Shown: positions 1 through 15,011, counted from the first letter of the stretch. The stretch is 64,000 bases of DNA from Piezodorus guildinii (GCA_023052935.1 JAJSOM010000007.1:1-64000); one strand, 5' to 3'. Notes: generated by a model from the letters alone, not told the origin. Translations and numbers: made by a program.

Positions 1-909
1 AAAAACTCGGGCCAAGTCCCAAACGATCGCTGAATCTCGGAGACCGGTCGTCTTCTCTCCAACTCCTCTCAAAATAGTCATTTTTAAATTACTTCTCCCT
101 CGTGCTCAATAAGTTTCGACGAAACCTCGCTCTTTTGGAACCATTAACCTTTCAGAATCCCTTGGCTTTGTGCAGTTTAGCGGCGTCCAATCTTGGCGGA
201 AACTGATTCATTCAGGGGTTGTTAGCACTCATCCGACGTTATCCCATGTCATCTTTCCGACTGGTTTTCCAAAATATTATTAAAACGCTTGATTCTCTTT
301 CCCTGGCGGCAAGGCGACTCCAATTGACTGTCTAGGATTAGATACAGGACTGGTTTTCTATGCCCTTTGGTACTGGCATCCCGTTAATAACATGATGGAA
401 TAGCACTGCATCTCTATGCACCGTCTCCGCCCGCTCGGCTGCTGACCCTCGGTAAGGATTCGGCAGTCATATCATTGTATTCGTGTAATTAAAAAAAAAA
501 AAATGAACCATAAAAGAGAACAAGAAATAATTCCGTGTTGACCTTACCCGTTTAGGAAAACATTTTACGTGGTGTTGTTTAATCCCGGAGCCTGACTTCG
601 GGATAGGGAAAAAAATAGATAAATAAAACTCGGTAGATTGTTATGGAATAACGACGCAGTTGAAAGATAGAGGTGAATTTTCATTTGAAATTTGAATTTA
701 CATCTAGATTGGTGCTATATGGCCCGATATATCCGAAATGGTATTATTAAGAATATAGATCATCGTGTAATCATTAATGTTATTCTTTCGTTTTACTCGA
801 CCTTTTTAATAACTCTTCAGGTCGCAATCAGGCCTAATAAGAGATATGAGTGAGTATTTTTATTTTTCATATATACTTGAACTCCTCGTTACACACACAC
901 ATACATACA

Positions 910-1748
<839 letters not shown>

Positions 1749-1780
1749 TTTTATATTTGCGTAAATTATGAAATAGCAGT

Positions 1781-1784
<4 letters not shown>

Positions 1785-1868
<84 letters not shown>
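1785..1868. repeat. CT/GA microsatellite, S1 second array
   Basis: About 84 bp of (CT)n between the 42-bp H3-H4-like piece and block D2. Confidence 0.97.
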
Positions 1869-1870
<2 letters not shown>

Positions 1871-1887
1871 TTCTCACTCTCACTCTC

Positions 1888-2554
1888 TCACTTTCTCACT
1901 CTCACTCACACACTCACACTCACACACAATTAGTCTGCTCGAATTGGAAGATAAACTATTTTATCTCTACACAAATACTAGAATCTTTAGTGGTTAGGGG
2001 ATTAGCTCGCTTGGAAGACCCAAAAGGAAAAATGTTTATTTCACACGGGAATGGAGATCAAAGGGTCGCCGACACAGGGCGCCGCCTGTTTGTTGTGCAT
2101 CTAACGTATAAAGTACTCCATTGTTCAACGTATATCTTTGTATTACCGCCTTATTCAATCAGAGATACTCAACCCCGAGACCAACTTCTCAATTTCCATT
2201 GATATCTAATTAAAAGTAGCTAAGTAGCGGGAAAAGCTCTAAGGGTGTAGGTAGGATGCAGGCAGGGAAAAACCGTAAGGGGAGGGACGAGTTAGGAAGG
2301 TGAAAAACCCAAAGGGGAGAAGAGACGGCAGGCTGAATGTGGAAAAACCGCCTAGGGTAAGGTCGGGAAATTTTGTTACATTATATTATATATACTCTGT
2401 GAGGGAAAGCATGTCAGCCAGGTAAGCAGGATTATACGTTCGGAAGGCCTGCGAGTGTTTATTTAGATCAGTTTAGGATTGTTCATAAATACTTATCTCA
2501 ATTGTAATATTATGTTAGACTGTATGTGTATGATACAGGCTCATGGTCTGAGAT
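1888..2554. repeat. spacer duplicated block D2 (S1)
   Basis: Second copy of the 667-bp block. It differs from D1 by a few substitutions and small indels (for example GATATC for GAGATC just after the conserved 70-codon open frame). Confidence 0.85.
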
Positions 2555-2910
2555 AGGGATGACGAGCAGAGGGTTTCATTTGATGGACGGATAAGACGTT
2601 ACATGCTTTCAAGTGTACTCCCTCGCTTTATAATATCCTTTCCATCATATAGGAATAGAATAAGATAAGAGACAAAACTTAATAAAGTTGTTATTGTATG
2701 TTTCGTTAGAGATTATAACGTTTTGTATACTAATCACACATTCGTAATCCCGAATTAATTAGTGAAATTGTTTAAATACTCGATGATTACCGATTGGAAA
2801 CCCTTTCGATATTCAATTATCGTTATGTTATAACTATATCATTTCTTTGTTCGTGGAAATTTTTGTTGTTTTGCATTGAACAGAAAGCGTCTCTTTTTTT
2901 TCGTTTTGGT

Positions 2911-2926
2911 GGCCCTGAAAAGGGCC
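2911..2926 (-). terminator. histone 3' stem-loop, H2B copy 1
   Basis: On the minus strand GGCCCT-TTTC-AGGGCC, a 6-bp stem with a 4-nt loop, 30 nt after the H2B stop codon. This is the SLBP site that replaces polyadenylation in replication-dependent histone mRNAs. Purine-rich DNA (AAAACGAAAAAAAAGAGACG on the minus strand) follows and could serve as the U7 snRNP-binding downstream element. Confidence 0.95.
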
Positions 2927-2956
2927 GTTGAAATTAGCCTGGGAACGATTGACTCG

Positions 2957-3328
2957 TTACTTAGAGCTAGTGTACTTGGTAACGGCCTTTGTGCCTTCGC
3001 TGACAGCGTGCTTAGCCAATTCGCCGGGAAGTAGGAGCCTCACCGCGGTCTGGATTTCCCTGCTCGTGATGGTCGACCTCTTGTTGTAGTGGGACAGGCG
3101 CGAAGCTTCGGCAGCGATACGTTCGAAGATATCGTTGACGAAACTGTTCATGATGCTCATGGCCTTAGAGGAGACTCCAGTGTCGGGGTGAACCTGTTTC
3201 AGCACCTTGTAGATATAGATGGCGTAGCTCTCCTTCCTCCTCCGCTTCTTCTTCTTGTCGGATTTGGAGATGTTCTTCTGGGCCTTGCCGGCCTTCTTCA
3301 TGGCTTTACCGCTCGCTTTGGGTGGCAT
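2957..3328 (-). CDS. H2B: histone H2B, copy 1
   Basis: The protein is 123 aa, the usual insect H2B length. It is a core nucleosome histone that pairs with H2A, and two H2A-H2B dimers flank the H3-H4 tetramer. The N-terminal tail (about 1-30) starts [19 protein letters not shown] and has a [10 protein letters not shown] basic patch. The histone fold follows (about 34-99, with [17 protein letters not shown]), then the C-terminal helix ending AVTKYTSSK; the lysine ubiquitinated in H2B of other species lies in this tail. The start is the only ATG giving the family N-terminus. TATATAAG lies at 3381-3388 and a CCAAT box at 3414-3418. The 3' stem-loop starts 30 nt after the stop. There are no introns. 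Confidence 0.98.
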   Translation of the reverse strand: MPPKASGKAMKKAGKAQKNISKSDKKKKRRRKESYAIYIYKVLKQVHPDTGVSSKAMSIMNSFVNDIFERIAAEASRLSHYNKRSTITSREIQTAVRLLLPGELAKHAVSEGTKAVTKYTSSK

Positions 3329-4056
3329 GTTGACCGATTGTCAGCTGAAACCGAAGTGTTAGATTTTCCAATGATGCGGGCTTATATATGCGATTCGACG
3401 GGATCCGAGCGGACCAATCGTGGCGAAGAGGGTAGCGCAGTCTTGCGGCAGCATTCGAAACCTGGTCAAAGCGCGCGAATGCCCATACAGCAGGGGGGCG
3501 TGGTGACTCCACATTCAAATTTTCCGTTTCCCGATGAGTCTGTTGATCCATTTTATGTTTTATAATCATTGGGTGAGATAATTTGTTAATTATTTTTTTC
3601 TTTTATATATATTTTTTTTAAAAATATTTATTTCGCCATCCCGATATCTTATCTTTCTTTTAAATACTAACAATTTGTTGTTTCCTTCTTTATCATAGTG
3701 AATGGTTGCGTTAGTGTGCGCGCGCTTCTGTACTTGTGCGCATTTTCGTTCCGAGGATAAGTGCGCGCGCGGGGGTTTTTCTTTTTCCGAGAAGGGATGT
3801 ACCTTGACTTGTTGATCCGGATGGGATTACCTTCGGACCGCTTACTTCCTTTTGTATTTATATACACCCCTAATATTTATTTAGGCAAATCCTTAATAAT
3901 CACAACGATGTAACAAACAAGCAAGGCTACCCATTGTTGTTATTAGACGAATCGGATAATGAATAAGATAAGATGCCTTTTTTAAGGGGACATTGAATTG
4001 AGAGGAGTAGGATCAAGTGTATAGCCAAGTCAGAAAGCTACCAGAGATCATTTGGT
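3329..4056. promoter_or_regulatory. H2B promoter and H2B-H3 intergenic region, copy 1
   Basis: On the minus strand the H2B core promoter has TATATAAG at 3381-3388, and a CCAAT box lies on the plus strand at 3414-3418. Farther out is a GC-alternating stretch (about 3715-3772, several GTGCGCGCGC runs) and then AT-rich DNA up to the H3 stem-loop. The 66-codon minus frame in this stretch has no histone features and is not called a gene. Confidence 0.8.
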
Positions 4057-4072
4057 GGCCCTGAAAAGGGCC
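4057..4072 (-). terminator. histone 3' stem-loop, H3 copy 1
   Basis: The same GGCCCT-TTTC-AGGGCC hairpin, 30 nt beyond the H3 stop codon. Confidence 0.95.
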
Positions 4073-4102
4073 GTTGAAAGTACGGCAGGGTGCGGACAGC
4101 CC

Positions 4103-5233
<1,131 letters not shown>

Positions 5234-5249
5234 GGCCCTGAAAAGGGCC
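5234..5249 (-). terminator. histone 3' stem-loop, H4 copy 1
   Basis: GGCCCT-TTTC-AGGGCC hairpin 46 nt after the H4 stop. Confidence 0.95.
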
Positions 5250-5295
5250 GTTGAAACTTTCCCCCGGTCACAAGGTACACACGACGATGTCGAAC

Positions 5296-5616
<321 letters not shown>

Positions 5617-5633
5617 TCAGAGAACGATATTCG

Positions 5634-5642
5634 ACTGCTCAG

Positions 5643-5646
<4 letters not shown>
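5634..5646. repeat. target-site duplication, element A1, 3' side
   Basis: ACTGCTCAGGTTC, 13 bp, repeated at 10172-10184. In unoccupied units it occurs once (39886-39898). Confidence 0.9.
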
Positions 5647-5736
<90 letters not shown>

Positions 5737-6129
5737 CTCATTCCCTCAAACAGAAAAAAAACATAGAATTAATATAAAAATAATAATGGTAAATACATTA
5801 AAATTTGTGTTTACTTACAATACCTTTTTCTACCTACCGGTATTTGAAGGCTTATTTATTGATTAGTTATAAAATATACTCCCTGTTCGGGGTGTTGATA
5901 TACTTTGAAGGTGAGGGGCCTCCGCTTGCTGTTTATATGGTATATAGTTATATAAAGCTAAATTGAAGAAAAAACTTGAACTAAAACATAACAAAAGATT
6001 AAAGTACCTGAAAAAAAAAGATTATTAGACATAGAGAGGTGGGGGGTGGGGTTGGGTAGTGTAGAAGATATGGGAAAAGGAAGGAAGGAAAGGGATATTG
6101 GGTGTGGGGTGGGATTATTAAGTAGTATG

Positions 6130-8773
6130 CTACTTAATGATGTATATTGGATTGACAGGACCTTTACGACCCTGCCATCTCTCTGGGATCTTGGAAGGAG
6201 TGATGGATTGGAAAAGCGGGTTGTATGTCGCTTGTATGTTGTCATAGAATTTTATATGTCGTCGTGATATGTGTGTTTGTATTGTTTCTAAGTTTAAAGT
6301 CTCGTGTATGTGGTCCATGCTCCGTCTTTCAAGGGTTGTATGTTTTGTGATTTTTTGTAATATGTTGTTTTGGGTTGATTGAAGTGACTTCAGGGCTGTG
6401 GGATATAGGTAATGTAGGAGAGGAGCTCCGTGAAGGAGTGCGGGTCTGAGTATTGATTTGTATATAAGTAGTTTAAGTCTTAGTGACAGCCCTGGTGAGT
6501 ATAATAGGTGATTTAGTTGTGCTGCTGTCGCTCGTACTATCCGTATTCTGTTTGAAATGTGTGCTGTGAATGATAGATGTGACTCTAGTGTCATTCCTAA
6601 GTATGTGAGTCGTTTTTTGGTTTGTATAGTTTCTCCGTTTAGTTTGGGTTGATGTTTAAGTGTTTTCATGTATGAGAAGGTAATTGCATCCGTTTTGTTA
6701 GTGTTTATCTTAATGTTTATGTCGTTCAGTTGGTTTGTGATTAGTTGAGCTGCATTTTGGGCCCTGCGCATTGCTTTATCCGCATTCATGCTGGCCGTGT
6801 ATATGGCAATGTCATCAGCATATGCGGCGACTTGTATTCTGTCGATTTTTTTGCCCTACTATTTGGGCTGTATATATGTTGAATAGTGTGGGCGCAAGGA
6901 CCGAGCCCTGTGGGACGCCGCATGTCACTTTGCGTTGGGTAGACAATTCAGTGTTCACACGGACTGAAAAAGTCCGCCCACTGATGTATGAACCTATTAA
7001 GTCGACCAGTTGGTCCGGGAATCGGTGAAGCCTTAGTGTGTCAATAAGGGTGGTGTGGGATACAGAGTCGAATGCCTGTGTGCAATCGAGTGATATCATG
7101 GCTGTGGCACGGTTTTGTCTAAGGTTGTTGGCTGTATCATGCTGTAGTTTAGCAACGTGATGGTAGCAGCTGACTCCGCGGTGAAACCCAGTTTGTTCTG
7201 GGGGTATTACGTCGTGTGCGTCGCAGTGTTTTCGGATGTGTATGAGTATTAGTTTCTCATATATTTTTGAGATATGGTTGAGGAGGCTGATGGGCCGGTA
7301 TTCTTCCGGGACCTTTCCTCGTTTTTTGGGTTTTAGGAGTGGAACTATTATAGCATGTTTCCACTGTTTTGGGAAGTATCTGAGGCGAGAGCATGAGTTG
7401 AAAATATTTAGGAGAAACATGTGGGCCTTTCTCGGGAGTTGTTTTGAGTAGGACATATGGAATGTTGTCCTGTCCTGTTGATTTGTTTCCCTTTGTTCTT
7501 CTCAATATTGCAGTCAGTTGTTTATACGTGGAGTAGATGGGGGTTTGTGTATTGATTGTCGTGGGGTTGTGTTCGTATGTGCTGTCGGTGCGTGCTTTGT
7601 CTCGGTCAACATAATACTGTGCTAGAATGGTGGCCTGATCTGCGGGTGTGAGAAGCTCGTCGCCTCGGGTAATTTTCACCACTTTTGATTTTGTGTTGTG
7701 GCTTCTGACAAGTCTCCAGAAGTTTTTCGGGTCATAGTGGGTACGGCGTAATTGATCATGCCATATTGATGTTTTCCACTGCGACATGAGTGTGTTTACT
7801 TGTCTAGTGAGGCTGTTTACAATGGGTTTGTAAGTGGGGTCTTTTTGTTCTGTACCAGCAGTTTTTAATGTTGTTTCGTTGTTTTATGAGTTGTAGTATG
7901 TGTTCTGGCGGTTTTCTTAAGTGTATGGGTGTTGGGTGAAAAGTGGGTATGGCGTCTCTAGCTGCGTCTTTGATGGTGTTCTGTAATGTATCAATGGCAT
8001 TGTTTATGTCGTCGATGTTATTGAGTGGTGTGATGGTCGGTGTGTTGCTGTGAACAGTGTTTTTGTATAGTTTCCAGTCTGCGTTCTGAAAATCATATTT
8101 TAGGTCTGTATGTCGTGTTCTTGTTGAGTCATGTCCTAGTTGATATAGTACAGGGATGTGGTCGTTGTCACTGATGTCAACTGTTGTGCAGTTTGTGAAT
8201 CTGTGTGCCTGTTTGTGTGAGTAGTAGGTCTGGTGTTGATGTGTATGATGGGTTAGCGTGGTGTCTGAAAGTGGGTGCATTGGGGTGTATGATTGTGTAT
8301 TTTGTTTTGGTCAGGTGAGTTCCCAATGCATTAGGTGTAGCGCAGTTCCATGAGTGGTGTCTAGCGTTCAGGTCACCTAGTATGATATGCTGTCTGTCAG
8401 TTTCAGTTTCTTGTAGAAAAGTTTTTGTCGTTTCCGGTTTGCCTTTGGGGCTCCTGTAAATACATGTGATCTTGTATGTGTGTTTGAGTTTAACTTGTAT
8501 CGTGATGGCAGTATGTTTGTCGTCACTTAGCGTATTGTAGTTTACTATCCTAGACGGGACGCCTTTACGCACCAGTAGGGCGACGCCCCCTTGACGGGGT
8601 GAGTCATGTCTGTATGTCGTGTAACCTCTAAAGTGTATTTGTGTTTGTTTGTTTAGTTTTGTGTCTGTCAGTGCTACTATTGATGGCCTGATATTGGCCA
8701 GAAGGGTTTCTAATTCGAGCTTACGTTTCTTAAGCCCCGTTATGTTATAATTTAGGATAGAATGTCTATCCAT
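6130..8773 (-). pseudogene. element A1 ORF2, endonuclease-reverse transcriptase, frameshifted
   Basis: It aligns throughout to the intact A2 ORF2 (51846-54485) at very high identity but is broken by at least four single-base insertions, mostly in T or G runs: near 8209-8214, 7846-7850, 7441-7446 and 6845-6852. Recognisable parts are an N-terminal APE-type endonuclease (LNYNITGL, ALTDTKL, GDLNARHHSW), RT motifs (SLDCTQAFDSVSH, GVPQGSVLAP), the YADD region (spanned by the last frameshift) and a C-terminal thumb ending NPIYIIK. Because the differences are in homopolymers, sequencing error is possible as well as genuine decay. Confidence 0.85.
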
Positions 8774-9935
8774 GTGTGTTTTGATTTATCATGGCCTGTA
8801 CATTGGCCATCATCATTTGACACATGTTGTTTATCATGGTCTGTACCCAGCCCATGATATTTTGTACCCAGTCGGGTTGGTTTGTGGTCGGGGTAGGTAG
8901 CAGCGGGGTTTTAAAGGATCTGCCCGCATAGGTGTTGGGTCCGGATGTGGTGGGGGGAGCCTGATTTGTTGGTTCCTGTGTTGTGGTTATGGGTTTATTT
9001 ATTTCCCTTTTTTGTGATCTGGCCTGTATTATGGCCAGTCTAGTGGGACAGTTGCGGTATGAAGCCACATGTGGACCTCCGCAATTGGCACATTTTGGGT
9101 GGTGTGGTTTTGTGGCACGCACTACTGACGTGGTTTCCGCCACAACGGACGCATATTATTATGCGCCCACAGAAGTTTTTTGTATGGCCATACTCCTGGC
9201 AATTAAAACATTGCTTGGGGCCTGTTGGATGTCTCAGTTTCTCAACTGAGTATAACATGTAGTCTATTGGACCTACTTTTTTAAGTTCGTCTAATGTGAC
9301 TGTGTTGTCTGTAGTTACTATAATGTAACTAAGTTCGGTTTTCACACCGTCTTGGTTTCTTTTAACCATCCTCCAGGCGGTTTTGAACCCGCTGAGTTTG
9401 GTTTTTAGGGCGTCTATAATGTTTTCTAATGGGTGTTCTATGTCAAACCCTTTTAATATATATTTATTGTCGGGCTTAGTGCCGCGAGGAGCATATGTAT
9501 GGTAATCGATCTCAGGACTATGCTCAAGTAGAGCGTGAATTTCTTTTATACGTTTTAAGGGTTTTTAGTGTATATTTTTGTTTCGTTATTAAATTGTTTT
9601 ATGACAAAGTCTTCTGTTATGTTGTTTTCAATGAGTGATTTTTTAAGCTCTATGGCTGATATAGGTGGTCTGATTACGAAAGGTGGAGGTGTTTTTGTGT
9701 TGTTATTTGTTGTTGTTGTGTTAGTGTTTGTGTCTGTATTGGTACTGGTCGTGGGTGTGTTTGTAAGTGGTGTATAAATATTTTTCGTTGTTATTGGTGT
9801 TGTCCTTGTAATAGGTCTTGGTTTAACTGTTAATTTTCGTTTTGGTGTAATAAACCCTTCTTCGTCCTGTTGTGGGCTTAGTCGTTTAAGAGGTTTAGAT
9901 GGTCCGGGTAACGTGTCCATGTCGTTTTTTGTCAT
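8766..9935 (-). pseudogene. element A1 ORF1, gag-like zinc-knuckle protein, frameshifted
   Basis: The reading starts MTKNDMDTLPGPSK, has a Thr/Asn-rich linker and a PPPFVIRPPIS segment, and carries three CCHC knuckles: CFNCQEYGHTKNFC, CVRCGGNHVSSAC and CANCGGPHVASYRNC. At least two frameshifts split it (before about 9555, and near 9100-9130). The last segment ends MINQNTHG, and its TAG overlaps the ORF2 start by 8 nt (ATGGATAG). Proteins of this kind coat element RNA and take it to the nucleus in related Jockey and R1 elements. Confidence 0.82.
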
Positions 9936-10171
9936 TGTTTTTTAAAAATATGTTTCTAATAATTAAACTAAAATTTTCACTATTAACTATTAGTTTAAAG
10001 CACTAATAAAAATAATAAATAAATGTGTACTCACATTTTGACTTGACGTGAAGTACGGTCAAAATAAACATACACTAAAAAGCCGTTAGGAAAACGGTTA
10101 GAAGGCTTGGCGTCCCCACGTGGTCTAAGCGTCGTCTCAGTAGCTCCTCACTGGTTGGCTGCTGGGTAAAC

Positions 10172-10184
10172 ACTGCTCAGGTTC
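10172..10184. repeat. target-site duplication, element A1, 5' side
   Basis: ACTGCTCAGGTTC, identical to 5634-5646. Confidence 0.9.
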
Positions 10185-10847
10185 CATTTCCAACTCCGTG
10201 TTTTTATAGGTAGGTCTTTCTATCCGATTGGTCCACACACGGGCGTTTGGTATGCGCTCTGGTGGACCGTCTGCGCGTCACTTCCCCTTTACTCCATGGT
10301 GGGGGACGGATGGGGGGGGGGGGGGGGGAGGAGGGTAGAACGAATGTGTTTTATCTTTACTTGCACACACTGGATAGGTCCTAAGTTCGTTTTACTTTAT
10401 CTATCTATGAACTACTAGTTTCTTTTTATTCCTTTCAGAGTTATGTCTTCAGTATTCATAGTAAGCCGCCGTTTTTGTAAAAGTTTTTTTTTCCTTTTTT
10501 TTTTTTTTTTTTTTCCTCTTCAATTGTCTATTTATTCTCTTTATTGATCCTGAAACCCATCAGTCTTAAACTCAATCAATGATGAATTTTTACCATTTAT
10601 TAACCGAGTTCATCTATCGTTAAATCGTCAATGCTTACAAACAACGTTTTCTTTTTACTTTCCCATTCTAATCATTATTTAGTCCAAACACACGCCTTTG
10701 ACGTGCAAACCTTGATTTTCCATTCCTCACAACCTCTTATGCTTTAAATATCCTATCTTTAAATTTTGACGGATGAAATTACGTTATATATTTAAATGAT
10801 GCTCTTTATCCCATTTGACATTTTAGAAAGTTTCATACCCAATTTGT
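10185..10847. promoter_or_regulatory. displaced H4 promoter and H4-H2A intergenic region, copy 1
   Basis: On the minus strand TATAAAAA is at 10201-10208 and a CCAAT box at 10227-10231. This promoter now points into the 5' end of element A1 instead of H4. Farther out are a 17-base G run (10312-10328), a T tract near 10486-10514 and AT-rich DNA to the H2A stem-loop. No gene is seen. Confidence 0.85.
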
Positions 10848-10863
10848 GGCCCTGAAAAGGGCC
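10848..10863 (-). terminator. histone 3' stem-loop, H2A copy 1
   Basis: GGCCCT-TTTC-AGGGCC hairpin 40 nt after the H2A stop. Confidence 0.95.
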
Positions 10864-10903
10864 GTTGAAAAGAGAAGATCGAGAGGCTTTCCGGCCATCA
10901 GGC

Positions 10904-12266
<1,363 letters not shown>

Positions 12267-12282
12267 GGCTCTGAAAAGAGCC
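12267..12282 (-). terminator. histone 3' stem-loop, H1 copy 1
   Basis: H1-specific variant GGCTCT-TTTC-AGAGCC with a compensatory change on both arms, 47 nt beyond the normal H1 stop. Confidence 0.95.
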
Positions 12283-12329
12283 GTTTAAAATCACCACTCC
12301 TTGAGGAGGCAGCGGTTGGGGAAAACGAC

Positions 12330-12949
12330 CTACTTCTTCTTCGGTGAAGCCTTCTTGGCCGCTGGCTTCTTGGCGGGTGCCTTCTTTGCCGGAGCCTTCT
12401 TCGCCTTGGGTGTCGAAGCGGGTTTCGCTTTGGCTACCTTGGGCTTGGGGTCTTGGCGGCGGTTGGAGGCTTCTTGGTCTTCTTAGCCTTAGGCGCTGCG
12501 GCGGCCTTCTTCGCTGCCGCAGGTTTTGCCTTAGTTGCCTTGGACTTGCTAGCGACGGACGGTTTGGCGGGAGCCTTCTTTGTAGCGGCTACCTTCTTGC
12601 TCTCACCTCCTGCACCGGCGAGTTTGAAAGAGCCAGATGCGCCCTTGCCTTTGGTCTGGACAAGCGAGCCGGAAGCAACGGCGGAGACGAGGTACTTCTT
12701 GATGAAGTGAGACTTCTTCTCCGCATCGATCTTGTACGTCGAGCTGATGTATTTCTTGATCGCCTGGGTAGATGATCCACCCCTCTCCTTGAGAGACTTG
12801 ATCGCAGCTGTTACCATTTGAGATACAGGTGGATGAGAAGGCGCGGTCTTGGGCTTCTTGGCACCACTTGCCGCGGCGGCCTTACCCTTCTTCGCTTTGG
12901 GCGTCGCCGGTGTAGTTGGCGCAGCGGCTTCAGTTGTAGTTTCAGTCAT
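12330..12949 (-). pseudogene. H1: histone H1, copy 1, with 1-bp deletion
   Basis: Linker histone that binds DNA entering and leaving the nucleosome. It is identical to the 206-aa H1 of the other units up to about residue 167. It starts [18 protein letters not shown]; the winged-helix globular domain is about residues 38-110 ([42 protein letters not shown]), followed by the Lys/Ala/Pro-rich tail. A run of five G in other copies is four G here (12447-12450). This shifts the frame so that translation ends TPSPR at 12434 and loses about 38 residues of the basic tail. The change is either a real truncation or a homopolymer error. Confidence 0.85.
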
Positions 12950-14106
12950 TTTCACTAGGTTCGCTAGTGTACCTTGGTAATTTCTTGTACCTCGTGTAAT
13001 TTGGTAAAGCGGGACGGACCGTAACGGAGACGCCATACTTCTTATTCCCAGAATTATTTCTCCCTTGGATTGTTTTGTGTTCAATTTGTATCTGTAAACT
13101 CACCTCTGCGGTTCAGTAGACCCGTTTTACGTCGTACGATTTTCGGCGCCCTCTCTCCTTACTTCTCTCCACACTCACGCGCGGCCCAGCGCTCACCAAA
13201 AACTCGGGCCAAGTCCCAAACGATCGCTGAATCTCGGAGACCGGTCGTCTTCTCTCCAACTCCTCTCAAAATAGTCATTTTTAAATTACTTCTCCCTCGT
13301 GCTCAATAAGTTTCGACGAAACCTCGCTCTTTTGGAACCATTAACCTTTCAGAATCCCTTGGCTTTGTGCAGTTTAGCGGCGTCCAATCTTGGCGGAAAC
13401 TGATTCATTCAGGGGTTGTTAGCACTCATCCGACGTTATCCCATGTCATCTTTCCGACTGGTTTTCCAAAATATTATTAAAACGCTTGATTCTCTTTCCC
13501 TGGCGGCAAGGCGACTCCAATTGACTGTCTAGGATTAGATACAGGACTGGTTTTCTATGCCCTTTGGTACTGGCATCCCGTTAATAACATGATGGAATAG
13601 CACTGCATCTCTATGCACCGTCTCCGCCCGCTCGGCTGCTGACCCTCGGTAAGGATTCGGCAGTCATATCATTGTATTCGTGTAATTAAAAAAAAAAAAA
13701 TGAACCATAAAAGAGAACAAGAAATAATTCCGTGTTGACCTTACCCGTTTAGGAAAACATTTTACGTGGTGTTGTTTAATCCCGGAGCCTGACTTCGGGA
13801 TAGGGAAAAAAATAGATAAATAAAACTCGGTAGATTGTTATGGAATAACGACGCAGTTGAAAGATAGAGGTGAATTTTCATTTGAAATTTGAATTTACAT
13901 CTAGATTGGTGCTATATGGCCCGATATATCCGAAATGGTATTATTAAGAATATAGATCATCGTGTAATCATTAATGTTATTCTTTCGTTTTACTCGACCT
14001 TTTTAATAACTCTTCAGGTCGCAATCAGGCCTAATAAGAGATATGAGTGAGTATTTTTATTTTTCATATATACTTGAACTCCTCGTTACACACACACATA
14101 CATACA

Positions 14107-14114
14107 CTCTCTCC

Positions 14115-14185
<71 letters not shown>

Positions 14186-14187
14186 CT

Positions 14188-14249
<62 letters not shown>
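14107..14249. repeat. CT/GA microsatellite, S2 first array
   Basis: About 143 bp of (CT)n with a few CCT interruptions. The sequence after it (14250-14300) differs from other units, so D1 is shortened here. Confidence 0.96.
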
Positions 14250-14252
<3 letters not shown>

Positions 14253-14925
14253 TCTCCCTCCACTCCCCATTTCTCTCAATGAAATCAATACTACTTTATC
14301 TCTACACAAAATACTTAAAATCTTCTTAGTGGTTAGGGGATTAGCTCGCTTGGAAGACCCAAAAGGAAAAATGTTTATTTCACACGGGAATGGAGATCAA
14401 AGGGTCGCCGACACAGGGCGCCGCCTGTTTGTTGTGCATCTAACGTATAAAGTACTCCATTGTTCAACGTATATCTTTGTATTACCGCCTTATTCAATCA
14501 GAGATACTCAACCCCGAGACCAACTTCTCAATTTCCATTGAGATCTAATTAAAAGTAGCTAAGTAGCGGGAAAAGCTCTAAGGGTGTAGGTAGGATGCAG
14601 GCAGGGAAAATAACCGTAAGGGGAGGGACGAGTTAGGAAGGTGAAAAACCCAAAGGGAGGAGAGACGGCAGGCTGAATGTGGAAAAACCGCCTAGGGTAA
14701 GGTCGGGAAATTTTGTTACATTATATTATATATACTCTGTGAGGGAAAGCATGTCAGCCAGGTAAGCAGGATTATACGTTCGGAAGGCCTGCGAGTGTTT
14801 ATTTAGATCAGTTTAGGATTGTTCATAAATACTTATCTCAATTGTAATATTATGTTAGACTGTATGTGTATGATACAGGCTCATGGTCTGAGATTTTTAT
14901 ATTTGCGTAAATTATGAAATAGCAG

Positions 14926-14929
<4 letters not shown>

Positions 14930-15008
<79 letters not shown>
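14930..15008. repeat. CT/GA microsatellite, S2 second array
   Basis: About 79 bp of (CT)n ahead of block D2. Confidence 0.96.

Positions 15009-15011
<3 letters not shown>

Larger units (their letters stand above)
5647..10171 (-). mobile_element. non-LTR retrotransposon A1 (Jockey-like), in the H4 core promoter
   Basis: About 4.5 kb. On the minus strand, from 10171: 5' UTR of about 235 bp, ORF1 (gag-like, three CCHC knuckles), ORF2 (APE endonuclease plus reverse transcriptase), 3' UTR of about 390 bp, and a 90-nt poly(A) (plus-strand T run 5647-5736). There are no LTRs, and 13-bp target duplications flank it, consistent with target-primed reverse transcription. No AATAAA is seen close to the tail. 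Both ORFs are frameshifted in this copy. It is inserted in the H4 sense orientation, and H4 promoter sequence resumes at 10185 beyond the second duplication. Confidence 0.93.

Noticed and set aside
1990..2202. 70-codon frame (MVRGLARLEDPKGK) kept in all D1 and D2 blocks
   Set aside because: The copies are nearly identical as DNA through duplication and homogenisation, so retention says nothing about coding. D1 lacks the ATG, and there is no promoter or 3' signal.
3667..3867. 66-codon frame (MYINTKGSKRSEGN) in the H2B-H3 region
   Set aside because: No similarity recognised; conserved only as part of the identical units; no stem-loop or promoter.
5647..10171. Element A1 as a DNA transposon or LTR element
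   Set aside because: No terminal inverted repeats, LTRs, transposase or integrase; poly(A) tail, target duplication and APE-RT ORF2 identify a non-LTR element.
12950..13084. 45-codon N-terminal extension of H1
   Set aside because: It lies in the promoter region, has no H1 similarity, and is cut off by the A2 insertion in copy 6.
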